Source of the DNA: Arthrobacter_B sp038069765
GTDB taxonomy: Bacteria; Actinomycetota; Actinomycetes; Actinomycetales; Micrococcaceae
Length of the DNA stretch: 64,000 bases
NCBI RefSeq assembly: GCF_038069765.1
Contig: NZ_JBBPFS010000001.1
Coordinates: 248,001-312,000 of the forward strand
Reading direction: 5' to 3'
Below the pieces are notes generated by a model. It made no database searches. It saw only the letters and a program-made list of their open reading frames with translations, and was not told the origin of the DNA. Positions 7,532 to 14,836 of the stretch are shown here, in pieces. A program made the position numbers and the translations under genes. Positions within the stretch are counted from its first letter, which is position 1; every line of letters begins with the position of its first letter.

Positions 7532-8827
7532 ATGGCTATCTCCATTCCTGCGCGTTCCTCCGTAGCTGTTCCCATCGCTTCCGCACCGGCAACCGGTCTT
7601 TCCGCTCCGTGGATCAAATGGACTGCGTTTGGGGCGGGTATGGGTGCGGCTGCAACTGCCGCCCTGTTTGCGGCAACGTCCGGGCTGGGTGTCTACTTTG
7701 CCCGCCAGGTGGTCATGCCCCGCCGGAACCGGGATGAGAACCTGGAAATCCTGGCCGTCATCGACTCCGAAAACGGGAAGCAGATCATTCTCCCCGCCAA
7801 TGAGGACACCACGGTTGACGGAACCTACAGTCTGTATTTCGACGGCGGTGCCGGGCACGCCCGAATCGGGACCATCCGCTCCTACGAACCGCGTGAGGGA
7901 ACCGTCCAGCGCGACGTCGAAGAGATCTACAGCGGCGACCTCACCAAGGCCGTGCGCGGCTGGTGGAGCGGTGCGATTTATCCCTCGCCCTCCGCCGTCG
8001 GCCTCGCGGAGGAGGAAGTGAACATCCCCGTGGACGGCGGTCTGGCTCCGGCCTGGCTGGTGCGTGCCGATGCCGGTGCCGGTGCCGCCACGTGGGCCAT
8101 CATGGTTCACGGCCGGGGAGCCCAGCGCACGGAGTGTCTGCGTGCCGTCCGCACTGCGCGGGAAGCGGGCCTGACGAGTTTGCTGATTTCCTACCGGAAC
8201 GACGGCGAAGCCCCCTACGCATCGGATGGCCGATACGGGCTGGGGCTGACCGAGTGGCACGACGTCGAAGCGGCCATCCGCTATGCCCTCGCGCACGGCG
8301 CCAAGGACGTTGTGCTGTTTGGCTGGTCCATGGGCGGTGCCGTCAGCCTGCAGGCGGCCGACCGTTCGCCGCTGCGCCGGCATATCCGGGCACTTGTGCT
8401 TGACGGTCCCGTCATCAACTGGGTCGACGTCCTGAGCCACCACGCCCGCCTGAACCGGATTCCCGTCCAGTCCGGCAGGCTGGGGCAGTGGCTTATCTCC
8501 AAGCCTGCCGGCCGTGCCCTGACCGGGCTTGCCGCACCTCTGGACCTGAAGAGCATGGACTGGGTCACCCGCGCTGAGGAAATCCGGATTCCCACTTTGA
8601 TCCTGCACAGCGAGGACGACGAATTTGTTCCGTTTGGTCCTTCCGCCGAGTTGGCGGAGAAGAATCCGGGCGTGGTGACCTTCGAGAGGTTCTCCAAGGC
8701 CGGGCACACCAAGGAATACAACGTGGATCCCGAGCGGTGGGAGCGCGTGGTGCTGGGCTGGCTGAACAATATTTTGGGCCGCACCCGGCATCCCGCCGAG
8801 CGCCGCGCCGAGGCATCGAAGGGCTGA
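7532..8827 (+). CDS. Membrane-anchored alpha/beta hydrolase
   Basis: 431-residue hydrolase. An uncleaved hydrophobic segment (~25-48, FGAGMGAAATAALFAA) anchors the N-terminus; the catalytic domain follows from ~175. Serine nucleophile elbow GWSMGG, oxyanion-region MVHGRGAQ, acid in LILHSEDDEFVPFG and the catalytic His in FSKAGHTKEYNVD are all in order. The physiological substrate is unknown; such proteins are often annotated as peptidase- or acyltransferase-like. The ATG at 7532 is preferred to 7457 because upstream codons look non-coding, although GGAG is only two bases away and the transcript may be leaderless. Monocistronic. Confidence 0.88.
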   Translation: MAISIPARSSVAVPIASAPATGLSAPWIKWTAFGAGMGAAATAALFAATSGLGVYFARQVVMPRRNRDENLEILAVIDSENGKQIILPANEDTTVDGTYSLYFDGGAGHARIGTIRSYEPREGTVQRDVEEIYSGDLTKAVRGWWSGAIYPSPSAVGLAEEEVNIPVDGGLAPAWLVRADAGAGAATWAIMVHGRGAQRTECLRAVRTAREAGLTSLLISYRNDGEAPYASDGRYGLGLTEWHDVEAAIRYALAHGAKDVVLFGWSMGGAVSLQAADRSPLRRHIRALVLDGPVINWVDVLSHHARLNRIPVQSGRLGQWLISKPAGRALTGLAAPLDLKSMDWVTRAEEIRIPTLILHSEDDEFVPFGPSAELAEKNPGVVTFERFSKAGHTKEYNVDPERWERVVLGWLNNILGRTRHPAERRAEASKG

Positions 8828-8867
8828 CCCCAAGGCAGTTGTTGTCCCTGCGGACAGCTAGAGCGCG

Positions 8868-9029
8868 CTAAGGAGGATCAGGACGGCAAGCGTCGTTGAG
8901 CGCGTGGAGCAGCATCGGTGCCCAGCTGGTCCGGCGGAAGTGCCGCAGCAGGTGCATTGGCCGCAGCCCGGGGCTGCGAAGTCCCAGGTCGGCCGGAGTC
9001 AGCGAGGTGCGGCGCACGAGGAGGGACAT
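8868..9029 (-). CDS. Possible small Arg-rich protein (doubtful)
   Basis: A 53-codon frame with about 80% G/C at third codon positions, which resembles the real genes here. The product (MSLLVRRTSLTPADLGLRSP at its start) is basic and Arg/Leu/Pro-rich. No ribosome-binding site precedes the ATG at 9029, and the frame stays open further upstream into repeat DNA. It may instead be the remnant of the 3' end of a lost gene. Confidence 0.25.
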   Translation of the reverse strand: MSLLVRRTSLTPADLGLRSPGLRPMHLLRHFRRTSWAPMLLHALNDACRPDPP

Positions 9030-9060
9030 AGACCGCGGGGATCGCTCTGGGGAAAGTCCT

Positions 9061-9183
9061 CCGGTTTGTGACAATCCCTCCGCCGCGCAGCGGAGGAATC
9101 TGTACAAACCGGAGGAATCTGTACAAACCGGAGGGAACCGACAAACCGGGCCGGACCGACAAACCGGAGGGAACCGACAAACC
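9061..9183 (+). repeat. Inverted repeat followed by five 18-19 bp tandem units
   Basis: 9061-9082 and 9091-9112 form an imperfect 22-bp inverted repeat around an 8-base loop. The right arm then starts a direct array: two identical 19-bp units GGAGGAATCTGTACAAACC (9092-9110, 9111-9129) and three 18-bp variants ending ACCGACAAACC (9130-9147, 9148-9165, 9166-9183). The units abut with no spacers, so this is not a CRISPR. Confidence 0.9.
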
Positions 9184-9256
9184 GGGCTGGGCCGAGTGGG
9201 TTGAGCAGCAGGGCGCTTGAATGACGCCCGCTAAAACCCCCCGTCAAGGTCTCTCG

Positions 9257-9766
9257 CTACCCCGGGGAAGCCGCAATCGGAGCGGTCAGCGCCGACGTGA
9301 GCCGAATCAGGTCAAACGGAGAGATCCCGATCTGCAGGCCGCGGCGGCCGCCGGAGACGTAGACGGTGTCCAGCAGTTCCACGCGGTTGTCGATTCCGGC
9401 GGGGGAGGGGTGTTTCTGGCCCAGGGGCGAAATGCCGCCCACCACGTAGCCCGTGCGCCGCTCCGCCTCCCTCCGGTCTGCCATCACGGCTTTGCGGGCA
9501 CCCATCAGTGCGGCGAACTTCTTCAGGTCCAGGTTCAGCGCGACCGGGACCATAGCGACGGCCAGTCGTCCGCCGAGGTCCACCATGAGTGTCTTGTAGA
9601 CGGTTTCCGGCGGCAGTTCGAGCTTTTCCGCCGCTTCCAGACCATATGAGGGCGCACCCGCGTCGTGCTCGTAGTGACGCACTGTGTACGGAACTTTGGC
9701 TTCGTCGAGCAGCCGGGTGGCCGGCGTCGCGCCCTTGCCCGCGTGCTTGTCCCGGTTCCCTGCCAT
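9257..9766 (-). CDS. ybaK: YbaK/EbsC-type Cys-tRNA(Pro) deacylase
   Basis: 169-residue trans-editing factor that hydrolyses mischarged Cys-tRNA(Pro). Family features are clear: VPYTVRHYEHD near residue 25, the lysine in ETVYKTLMV, DLKKFAALMGARKAVMADRR, GYVVGGISPLGQK and the C-terminal GGRRGLQIGISPFDLI. Length and motif order are those of YbaK. It lies 25 bp downstream of sufE on the same strand, so it may share a transcript with the sulfurtransferase and sufE. Confidence 0.93.
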   Translation of the reverse strand: MAGNRDKHAGKGATPATRLLDEAKVPYTVRHYEHDAGAPSYGLEAAEKLELPPETVYKTLMVDLGGRLAVAMVPVALNLDLKKFAALMGARKAVMADRREAERRTGYVVGGISPLGQKHPSPAGIDNRVELLDTVYVSGGRRGLQIGISPFDLIRLTSALTAPIAASPG

Positions 9767-9791
9767 GGTGCGCCCTTTCCTCGCTGTGGAA

Positions 9792-10259
9792 CTACGGCTG
9801 TGCGAGCTTTTCGTGTTCGGCCAGCCGGCGCTTGATACGTCCCAGCATGGCGGACATTCCCCGCATCCGCAGCGGTGTGATGGCTCGGGTGAGGCCCAGC
9901 CGGTCCGGAACGTCTGCCGGTACGGCCAGGATCTGCGCCGCAGGCAGCCCGTTCAGGCCCTCATAGAGCACGCTCGCGAAGCCGCGCGTGGTCGGTGCTT
10001 CACGGGGCGCCTTGAAGAACAGGGAAACCAGGTGCTCGGGGGAGTCATCCACGTCCAGACTGAGGAACACGGGCGACTGGCATTCCACCACCTGCTCCAT
10101 CAGTTCCGGGCGGTCGGCTATTTCAGCGGGCAGGTCCGGCAGGCTTAGGGAGAACTCCAGCAGTAGTTCAAGCCGCTCGGCTTCCTCCATGGCCTGGAAG
10201 TCGTCGACAATCTCGGCCAACTGCTCCGGGATGGAGGTTTCGGGGGTGGTGGCACTCAT
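9792..10259 (-). CDS. sufE: SufE-family cysteine-desulfurase partner
   Basis: 155-residue sulfur-acceptor protein. SufE takes persulfide sulfur onto a conserved cysteine, here Cys60 in VVECQSPVFL, and passes it on in Fe-S assembly. The C-terminal RITPLRMRGMSAML-type segment (ITPLRMRGMSAMLGRIKRRL) matches the family. It lies 46 bp downstream of the sulfurtransferase gene; the sulfurtransferase-SufE pairing recurs in actinobacteria, suggesting shared handling of persulfide sulfur. No suf operon is in the window. Confidence 0.93.
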   Translation of the reverse strand: MSATTPETSIPEQLAEIVDDFQAMEEAERLELLLEFSLSLPDLPAEIADRPELMEQVVECQSPVFLSLDVDDSPEHLVSLFFKAPREAPTTRGFASVLYEGLNGLPAAQILAVPADVPDRLGLTRAITPLRMRGMSAMLGRIKRRLAEHEKLAQP

Positions 10260-10305
10260 GGGTAGATCTCTCTGCCGTTCTGGGATGTTTGGGCGGTTAG
10301 CGGGC

Positions 10306-11205
10306 TCAGCTGGGGGCGCTGCCGGGCTCTTCGCCGCGGGTTATCGGAACACGGACTGCGTTGCCCCACTCGGTCCAGGATCCGTCGTAGTTGCGCACGG
10401 ATTCGAAGCCGAGAAGGTGCTTCAGCACAAACCAGGTGTGGCTGGAACGTTCGCCGATGCGGCAGTAGGCCACGACGTCGTCGCCTTCCTGAAGTCCGGC
10501 ACCCTGCTTGTACAGCGTCTCCAGCTCCTCGCGGCTCCGGAAGGTGCCGTCTTCGGCAGCTGCCTTGCTCCACGGGACGGACTGCGCAGTGGGGATGTGG
10601 CCGCCCTTCATGGCGCCCTCATCCATGTAGTCGGGCATGTGCGTGCGTTCGCCCGTGTATTCAGCGGGGGAGCGGACATCGATCAGCGGGCCCTTGCCCA
10701 AGTGGCCGACGACGTCGGGCAGGAAGGCGCGGATTTTCTCGTCGTTGCGCTCCACTACCGGGTATTCGGTGGGTTCAACGGAGACCTTGTCGGTGGTCAT
10801 GGGGCGGCCTTCGGCGATCCACTTGTCGCGGCCGCCGTCGAGCAGCCGTACGTCCTCGTGGCCGAACAGCGTGAAGACCCACAGGGCGTAGGCGGCCCAC
10901 CAGTTGCTCTTGTCGCCGTAGAGGACCACGGTGGAGTCCCGGGAGATACCCTTCCGGGCCATCAGCTCGGCAAAGGCTGCACCGTCCACGAAGTCGCGGG
11001 TGTTTTCGTCGTTGAGGTCCGTGTGCCAGTCGATCTTGCGTGCGCCGGGGATGTGGCCTGTTTCGTACAGGAGGATGTCCTCGTTCGATTCGAGGACCAC
11101 CAAGTTGTTCGCATCCAGGTTCTCGGCCAGCCACTGCGTGGACACGAGTCGTTCCGGGTGGGCATAGTCGGCAAACTTGGGGTTGCTGTCAGCAGCGATC
11201 GACAT
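10306..11205 (-). CDS. sseA: Thiosulfate/3-mercaptopyruvate sulfurtransferase (two rhodanese domains)
   Basis: 299-residue protein with an inactive N-terminal rhodanese domain (HIPGARKIDWHTDLND) and a catalytic C-terminal domain (GPLIDVRSPAEYTGE, GHIPTAQSVPW), with the active-site cysteine loop CRIGERSSHTWF. It transfers sulfane sulfur to cyanide or thiols. The CRIGERS loop is the form seen in actinobacterial CysA/SseA-type enzymes. The start is taken at ATG 11205, preceded by GAAAGAAG at suitable distance; an upstream ATG at 11229 adds eight residues. Probably co-transcribed with sufE. Confidence 0.94.
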   Translation of the reverse strand: MSIAADSNPKFADYAHPERLVSTQWLAENLDANNLVVLESNEDILLYETGHIPGARKIDWHTDLNDENTRDFVDGAAFAELMARKGISRDSTVVLYGDKSNWWAAYALWVFTLFGHEDVRLLDGGRDKWIAEGRPMTTDKVSVEPTEYPVVERNDEKIRAFLPDVVGHLGKGPLIDVRSPAEYTGERTHMPDYMDEGAMKGGHIPTAQSVPWSKAAAEDGTFRSREELETLYKQGAGLQEGDDVVAYCRIGERSSHTWFVLKHLLGFESVRNYDGSWTEWGNAVRVPITRGEEPGSAPS

Positions 11206-11339
11206 TCGCGAAACTTCTTTCCTCGGCATCTACATTCGGGCTTCCTCTAAGCCTAACGACGCCGGGCGCTGAAAACTTCCAAGGGGCTAGCGCGGACCGG
11301 TTCCGAGCTTGGTCCGGACCGGTTTAGCCAGGAACCGGC

Positions 11340-11756
11340 TTAACCCGGCGGCGCGTAGTCCGGCGGGTGCTGCTGAGCGCCGGACGCACTGCTGGGGGCC
11401 GGTGCGGGCAGACGCAGCGCGAGCACGACGACGGCGATCCCGACTCCTGCGAAAAGAACCTCCAGCGGCTGGTATTCAATAAAGGCGATCTCCCACATTT
11501 CCAGGCCCACCAGGGCGGTTCCTGCTGCCACGGAGATTAACCGGGCCGCTCTGCTGCGCCTGAGGTGCAGTAGACCTGCCAGCGCATAACCGCCGCCGCA
11601 GCCTCCGGCCAGGAGCAGTCCGGGAAGTCGCCACGTGGAAAACGGGGTACGCCGAAGAACCGCCGGATCGGCATGCAAAAAAGCACCGTCAGGGCGCACT
11701 GCCAAGAGGACTCCGCCGCCCAGTGCTGCTGCGGCCGTACTGAATTCAAGACCCAT
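11340..11756 (-). CDS. Hypothetical small membrane protein
   Basis: 138 residues with about four hydrophobic segments (TAAAALGGGVLLAV, LPGLLLAGGCGGGYALAGLL, LISVAAGTALVGLEMWEIAF, VLFAGVGIAVVVLALRL) and a Pro/Ala/Ser-rich tail. The family was not recognised. The start at 11756 follows AGGA at ten bases; the frame extends to an ATG at 11858, but that part is Arg/His-rich with internally repeated DNA (tacatgccgc) and looks non-coding. It is divergent from zapE. Confidence 0.6.
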   Translation of the reverse strand: MGLEFSTAAAALGGGVLLAVRPDGAFLHADPAVLRRTPFSTWRLPGLLLAGGCGGGYALAGLLHLRRSRAARLISVAAGTALVGLEMWEIAFIEYQPLEVLFAGVGIAVVVLALRLPAPAPSSASGAQQHPPDYAPPG

Positions 11757-12024
11757 CAGGAGCCGTTCCTGCGGTACATGCCGCCCGCGGTTCTGCGATA
11801 CATGCCGCTCGCGGCCGTAGCCGCCGGGCCGGTAATTCTTCTTTTCCCGCTTCGTCATAATCCGAGTGTTCACTGCAGGTATTGCTGCCGTCCAGGGGTT
11901 GCATTTCCATATACGCGCAGACATTGGCGTATCGTTGCGAGGGCGGCAAAACGCCGCAACAGATCAGCAGCAGGACCGGCAAACCAAGGCCGGATGCAGG
12001 CAACAAACGGACGGATTGCGCACA

Positions 12025-13062
12025 GTGGCACAAGTGGAGCACCTTGCGGAGCGGACTCCCCAGGTTTCGACGGATGAACTGCTGAAGGGGTTCTTTCCTT
12101 CGCCCCGGTTCGGTTCAGTTTCCTTCGACAGCTACCGTCCGGATCCTTCGCAGCCTTCGCAGTCGCACGCCGTGAGCTCAATGCGGGACTTCGCTGCCGC
12201 CGTCGACGTTCCCGAGCCCACCGGCCTGCGCAAGCTCTTTGGTGCCAAAAAGCCCGACTCCAAGGCCGGTTTTTACCTGGATGGCGGCTTCGGTGTCGGC
12301 AAGACCCACCTGCTTGCCAGTCTCTGGCACGCCGTTGAGGGGCCGAAGGCCTTCGGGACGTTTGTTGAGTACACCAACCTCGTGGGCGCCCTGTCCTTCC
12401 GGAAAACCGTTGATGCCCTGAGTGCCTACAAGCTGGTGTGCATCGACGAGTTTGAGCTTGATGATCCGGGAGACACTGTCCTGATGTCCCGCCTGATGCG
12501 GGAACTGGCCGACGCCGGCGTCAAGCTTGCTGCCACGTCCAACACCCTGCCCGGTTCGCTGGGCGAAGGCCGCTTTGCCGCCGTCGACTTCCAGCGGGAA
12601 ATCCAGGTTCTGGCCGACCAGTTCGACGTCGTGCGCATTGATGGTGAGGACTACCGGCACCGTGGTCTCCCGCAGTCTCCCGATCCTGTTGCCGAGGACG
12701 ATCTTGCCAGCCGTGTGGCAGCGGAATTCAGCGGCAAAGTGGTTGCCGAGGATGATTTCTCCGCACTCATCAACCATCTCTCCACCGTTCATCCCAGCCG
12801 GTACCGTCAGCTCATTGATGGTGTCGACGCCGTTGCCTGGCACAACGTCGGCACAATCACCGAGCAGTCTGTTGCACTGCGCTTTGTGGTTCTCGCCGAC
12901 CGTCTGTACGACAAGGACGTTCCGATTCTTGCCAGCGGCGTCCCATTCGATCAGCTGTTTACGGAAGAAATGATGAGCGGCGGCTATATGAAGAAGTACT
13001 TCCGTGCTGTTTCCCGTCTTACGGCTCTGGCCCGCGAGGGACAGACCGGCGAAGCAGCGTAG
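12025..13062 (+). CDS. zapE: ZapE/AFG1-family AAA+ ATPase
   Basis: 345-residue P-loop ATPase. Walker A GGFGVGKTH at ~87-95, Walker B LVCIDEFEL at ~137-145, sensor-like KLAATSNTLP and the C-terminal GYMKKYFRAVSRL match the AFG1/ZapE family. In E. coli ZapE associates with the Z-ring during division; the actinobacterial role is less clear. The GTG at 12025 is taken as the start because upstream codons in this frame are antisense to the neighbouring gene and of different composition. Translation may be nearly leaderless, as no strong ribosome site is visible. Confidence 0.88.
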   Translation: MAQVEHLAERTPQVSTDELLKGFFPSPRFGSVSFDSYRPDPSQPSQSHAVSSMRDFAAAVDVPEPTGLRKLFGAKKPDSKAGFYLDGGFGVGKTHLLASLWHAVEGPKAFGTFVEYTNLVGALSFRKTVDALSAYKLVCIDEFELDDPGDTVLMSRLMRELADAGVKLAATSNTLPGSLGEGRFAAVDFQREIQVLADQFDVVRIDGEDYRHRGLPQSPDPVAEDDLASRVAAEFSGKVVAEDDFSALINHLSTVHPSRYRQLIDGVDAVAWHNVGTITEQSVALRFVVLADRLYDKDVPILASGVPFDQLFTEEMMSGGYMKKYFRAVSRLTALAREGQTGEAA

Positions 13063-13148
13063 TTTCGGGCAGTTCTACCGTGGACGGCCAGCGGCACCTT
13101 CCGAACAACTGAACAACTGGAACAACTGGCGGCAAAGATGGGGGTCTT

Positions 13149-14270
13149 GTGCGCAGAGCAATTGTCTTGGGCGGCAGCGGACTGATTGGCCGTGCCGTTG
13201 CGCGGCGGCTTTTGTCGTCCGGCTGGGAAGTCCACATCACCGGCAGAGCGCTGTCGCGTGTTCCTGCTGATCTCATCGCTTTGGGTGCAGCTTTTCATGC
13301 GGTCGAGCGCAGCGACTCCAGGGCACTGCAGCAACTTGTGGGTTCGGGTGCGGATCTGCTTGTGGATTGCCTGTGTTTCACTGCTGCTGATGCCCGGCAG
13401 CTTCTTCCGTTTCTGGACGATGTTGGGTCGTCTGTCATGCTCTCCAGCAAGGCTGTTTACGTTGACTCGCTTGGGCGGCATGTGAATTCTCCCGGCCGGC
13501 CTGTCTTTTCCGGTCCTATCGCCGAAGACCAGCCCACTGTCGCTCCGGGCAACGGCTACTTTGACTCTCCCGAAGGATATGGAAGCAACAAGGTAGCAGC
13601 CGAGCAGGTGCTCCTGGACAGTGGTTGTCCGGTCACTGTTCTTCGGGCGTCAAAGGTGCATGGCGAGGGTGCTTCTCCAGCCCGTGAATGGGTTTTCGTC
13701 CGTCGTGTTCTGGATGCCCGAAAAGCCGTATATCTGGCTGCCTCAGGTTGCGGTGTCGACCATACGACGGCAGCTGTGAATGCTGCTGCACTGGTGGAGG
13801 TTGTTGCGTTGCATCCCGGTAGGCGGATCCTCAACAGCGCGGATCCTGATGCTCCCAGCGCGCTGGAGATTTCTCGTAGTGTTGCAGCCTATTTCGGACA
13901 CCAGTGGGAGGAGGTGCTTCTCTCCGGCGAAACTGAGTCTGTGAGCAGTGCAGGCAGGGCTCGTAGTGGTGACAGCGGTGTCGGCGGTGTCGGCGGCGTG
14001 GATGCCGGTGCAGGGGGAGTAGTGCCGAGTGAGCGTGTGCAGCTTGGGTCCCATCCATGGGAGAGTGCTGCGCCTATCATTCTGGATACCCGGGCGTCTC
14101 AGGAGCTGGGTTACGTTCCCGTCGGCGACTATGCGGATACTGTCCAAAATGAACTGGAGTGGCTTTCCAAGAGTGCAGATGATCCTCGCTATGCAGCCGA
14201 CCGATTGGAGTTCTTCAACCGGTACGTTGATTATGCTGCGGAAGATCGGTTTATGGCTGAACGGCAGTGA
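13149..14270 (+). CDS. NAD(P)-dependent epimerase/dehydratase (extended SDR) with Gly-rich insert
   Basis: 373 residues starting at GTG 13149. The N-terminal dinucleotide loop GGSGLIGRAVARRL, the strand ending LLVDCLCFTAADAR, and SSKAVYVDSLG followed by GYGSNKVAAEQ (Tyr-X-X-X-Lys type) are those of extended SDR proteins. Residues ~265-285 are an unusual Gly/Val/Ser insert (SGVGGVGGVDAGAGG) that looks like local repeat expansion. It follows zapE by 86 bp on the same strand; the gap contains three GAACAACTG-like copies. The substrate, probably a nucleotide sugar or isoprenoid, cannot be told. Confidence 0.82.
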   Translation: MRRAIVLGGSGLIGRAVARRLLSSGWEVHITGRALSRVPADLIALGAAFHAVERSDSRALQQLVGSGADLLVDCLCFTAADARQLLPFLDDVGSSVMLSSKAVYVDSLGRHVNSPGRPVFSGPIAEDQPTVAPGNGYFDSPEGYGSNKVAAEQVLLDSGCPVTVLRASKVHGEGASPAREWVFVRRVLDARKAVYLAASGCGVDHTTAAVNAAALVEVVALHPGRRILNSADPDAPSALEISRSVAAYFGHQWEEVLLSGETESVSSAGRARSGDSGVGGVGGVDAGAGGVVPSERVQLGSHPWESAAPIILDTRASQELGYVPVGDYADTVQNELEWLSKSADDPRYAADRLEFFNRYVDYAAEDRFMAERQ

Positions 14271-14318
14271 CGAGGCTGTCTTGTACCAGCGTCAGTAGCA
14301 GGCTTGTAAGCGGCAGGT

Positions 14319-14370
14319 CTGGACGAGGCCGTTGGTGCCGCCGGCTGCTGCGACGGCAGACCTCGTCCAG
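14319..14370 (+). terminator. Inverted repeat, possible terminator after the SDR gene
   Basis: A 10-bp perfect inverted repeat (14319-14328 with 14361-14370) encloses a GC-rich 32-base loop that can itself fold. There is no clear T-tract, so termination is uncertain. Confidence 0.35.
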
Positions 14371-14409
14371 AGTCAGGACCTACTCGCTGAACTGAGATTA
14401 AATGATGAA

Positions 14410-14443
14410 GGTCCCGGTGCCGCCTCTCGGCGGGACCGGGACC
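14410..14443 (-). terminator. Terminator hairpin after the MT0933-like gene
   Basis: 15 positions pair across a TCTC loop with one G-G mismatch (14410-14424 with 14429-14443). On the minus strand the hairpin is followed by a T-rich stretch (TTCATCATTT). It lies 19 bp past the stop at 14462. Confidence 0.7.
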
Positions 14444-14461
14444 CTTGTCGTGCTCTGGAGC

Positions 14462-14719
14462 TTATGCGGCCGGAGGAATCGGTCCGGAGTCGGTTCCGGA
14501 GTCCGGGCCCTGCTTGCGGTCGACCTTGTCTACCGCTTCAGAGGCCTTGCTCTGGAAACCATCGATCTTGTCGGAGTACTTGCCGCCGGTCCTCTGATCG
14601 ACAAACTTTCCCGCGTGACCGATGCCACCCTTAATCTTGTCGGCGTTTTCGCCCACAAGCTCGGTAGCCTTGTCCTTCAGCTCTCCGGCCTTGCCCTTGA
14701 GCCCGTCAAATACAGACAC
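14462..14719 (-). CDS. MT0933/Rv0909-like small antitoxin-family protein
   Basis: 85-residue, Lys/Asp/Gly-rich helical protein. GENADKIKGGIGHAGKFVDQ and RTGGKYSDKIDG match the MT0933-like family (Mycobacterium Rv0909), annotated as antitoxin of a toxin-antitoxin pair. Translation starts at GTG 14719 with a near-perfect AAGGAGGTG upstream, so expression is probably high. No toxin gene adjoins it: the neighbours are the SDR gene and a DUF222 protein. Members without a toxin are common in Micrococcaceae and may instead be stress proteins of CsbD type. Confidence 0.75.
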   Translation of the reverse strand: MSVFDGLKGKAGELKDKATELVGENADKIKGGIGHAGKFVDQRTGGKYSDKIDGFQSKASEAVDKVDRKQGPDSGTDSGPIPPAA

Positions 14720-14836
14720 GGACCACCTCCTTTCGCAGGGGAAACCATACGTTTCCCGTTCGTTTCAATGGTAAGCCCCCTGGCCAGCTTGGCCAAGGAC
14801 TGAGAGTTTGGGGACTGGAGTCATTGCGCGGCACGC

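Larger units (their letters stand above)
8828..9256 (+). other. 429-bp intergenic region with repeats and a doubtful small ORF
   Basis: Between two convergent genes. The right half is filled with inverted and tandem repeats (9061-9183). The left half carries a possible 53-codon minus-strand reading frame described separately. No recognisable RNA gene is seen. Confidence 0.6.

Noticed and set aside
7358..8833. 491-codon minus-strand open frame
   Set aside because: Antisense to the alpha/beta hydrolase, whose catalytic motifs are intact.
9092..9183. Possible CRISPR array
   Set aside because: Units abut directly with no spacers, and no cas gene is nearby. The PD-(D/E)XK protein at 18827 is not linked to any array.
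14462..14719. Toxin partner for the MT0933-like antitoxin
   Set aside because: No small toxin-like gene lies on either side; the neighbours are an SDR gene and a DUF222 protein.
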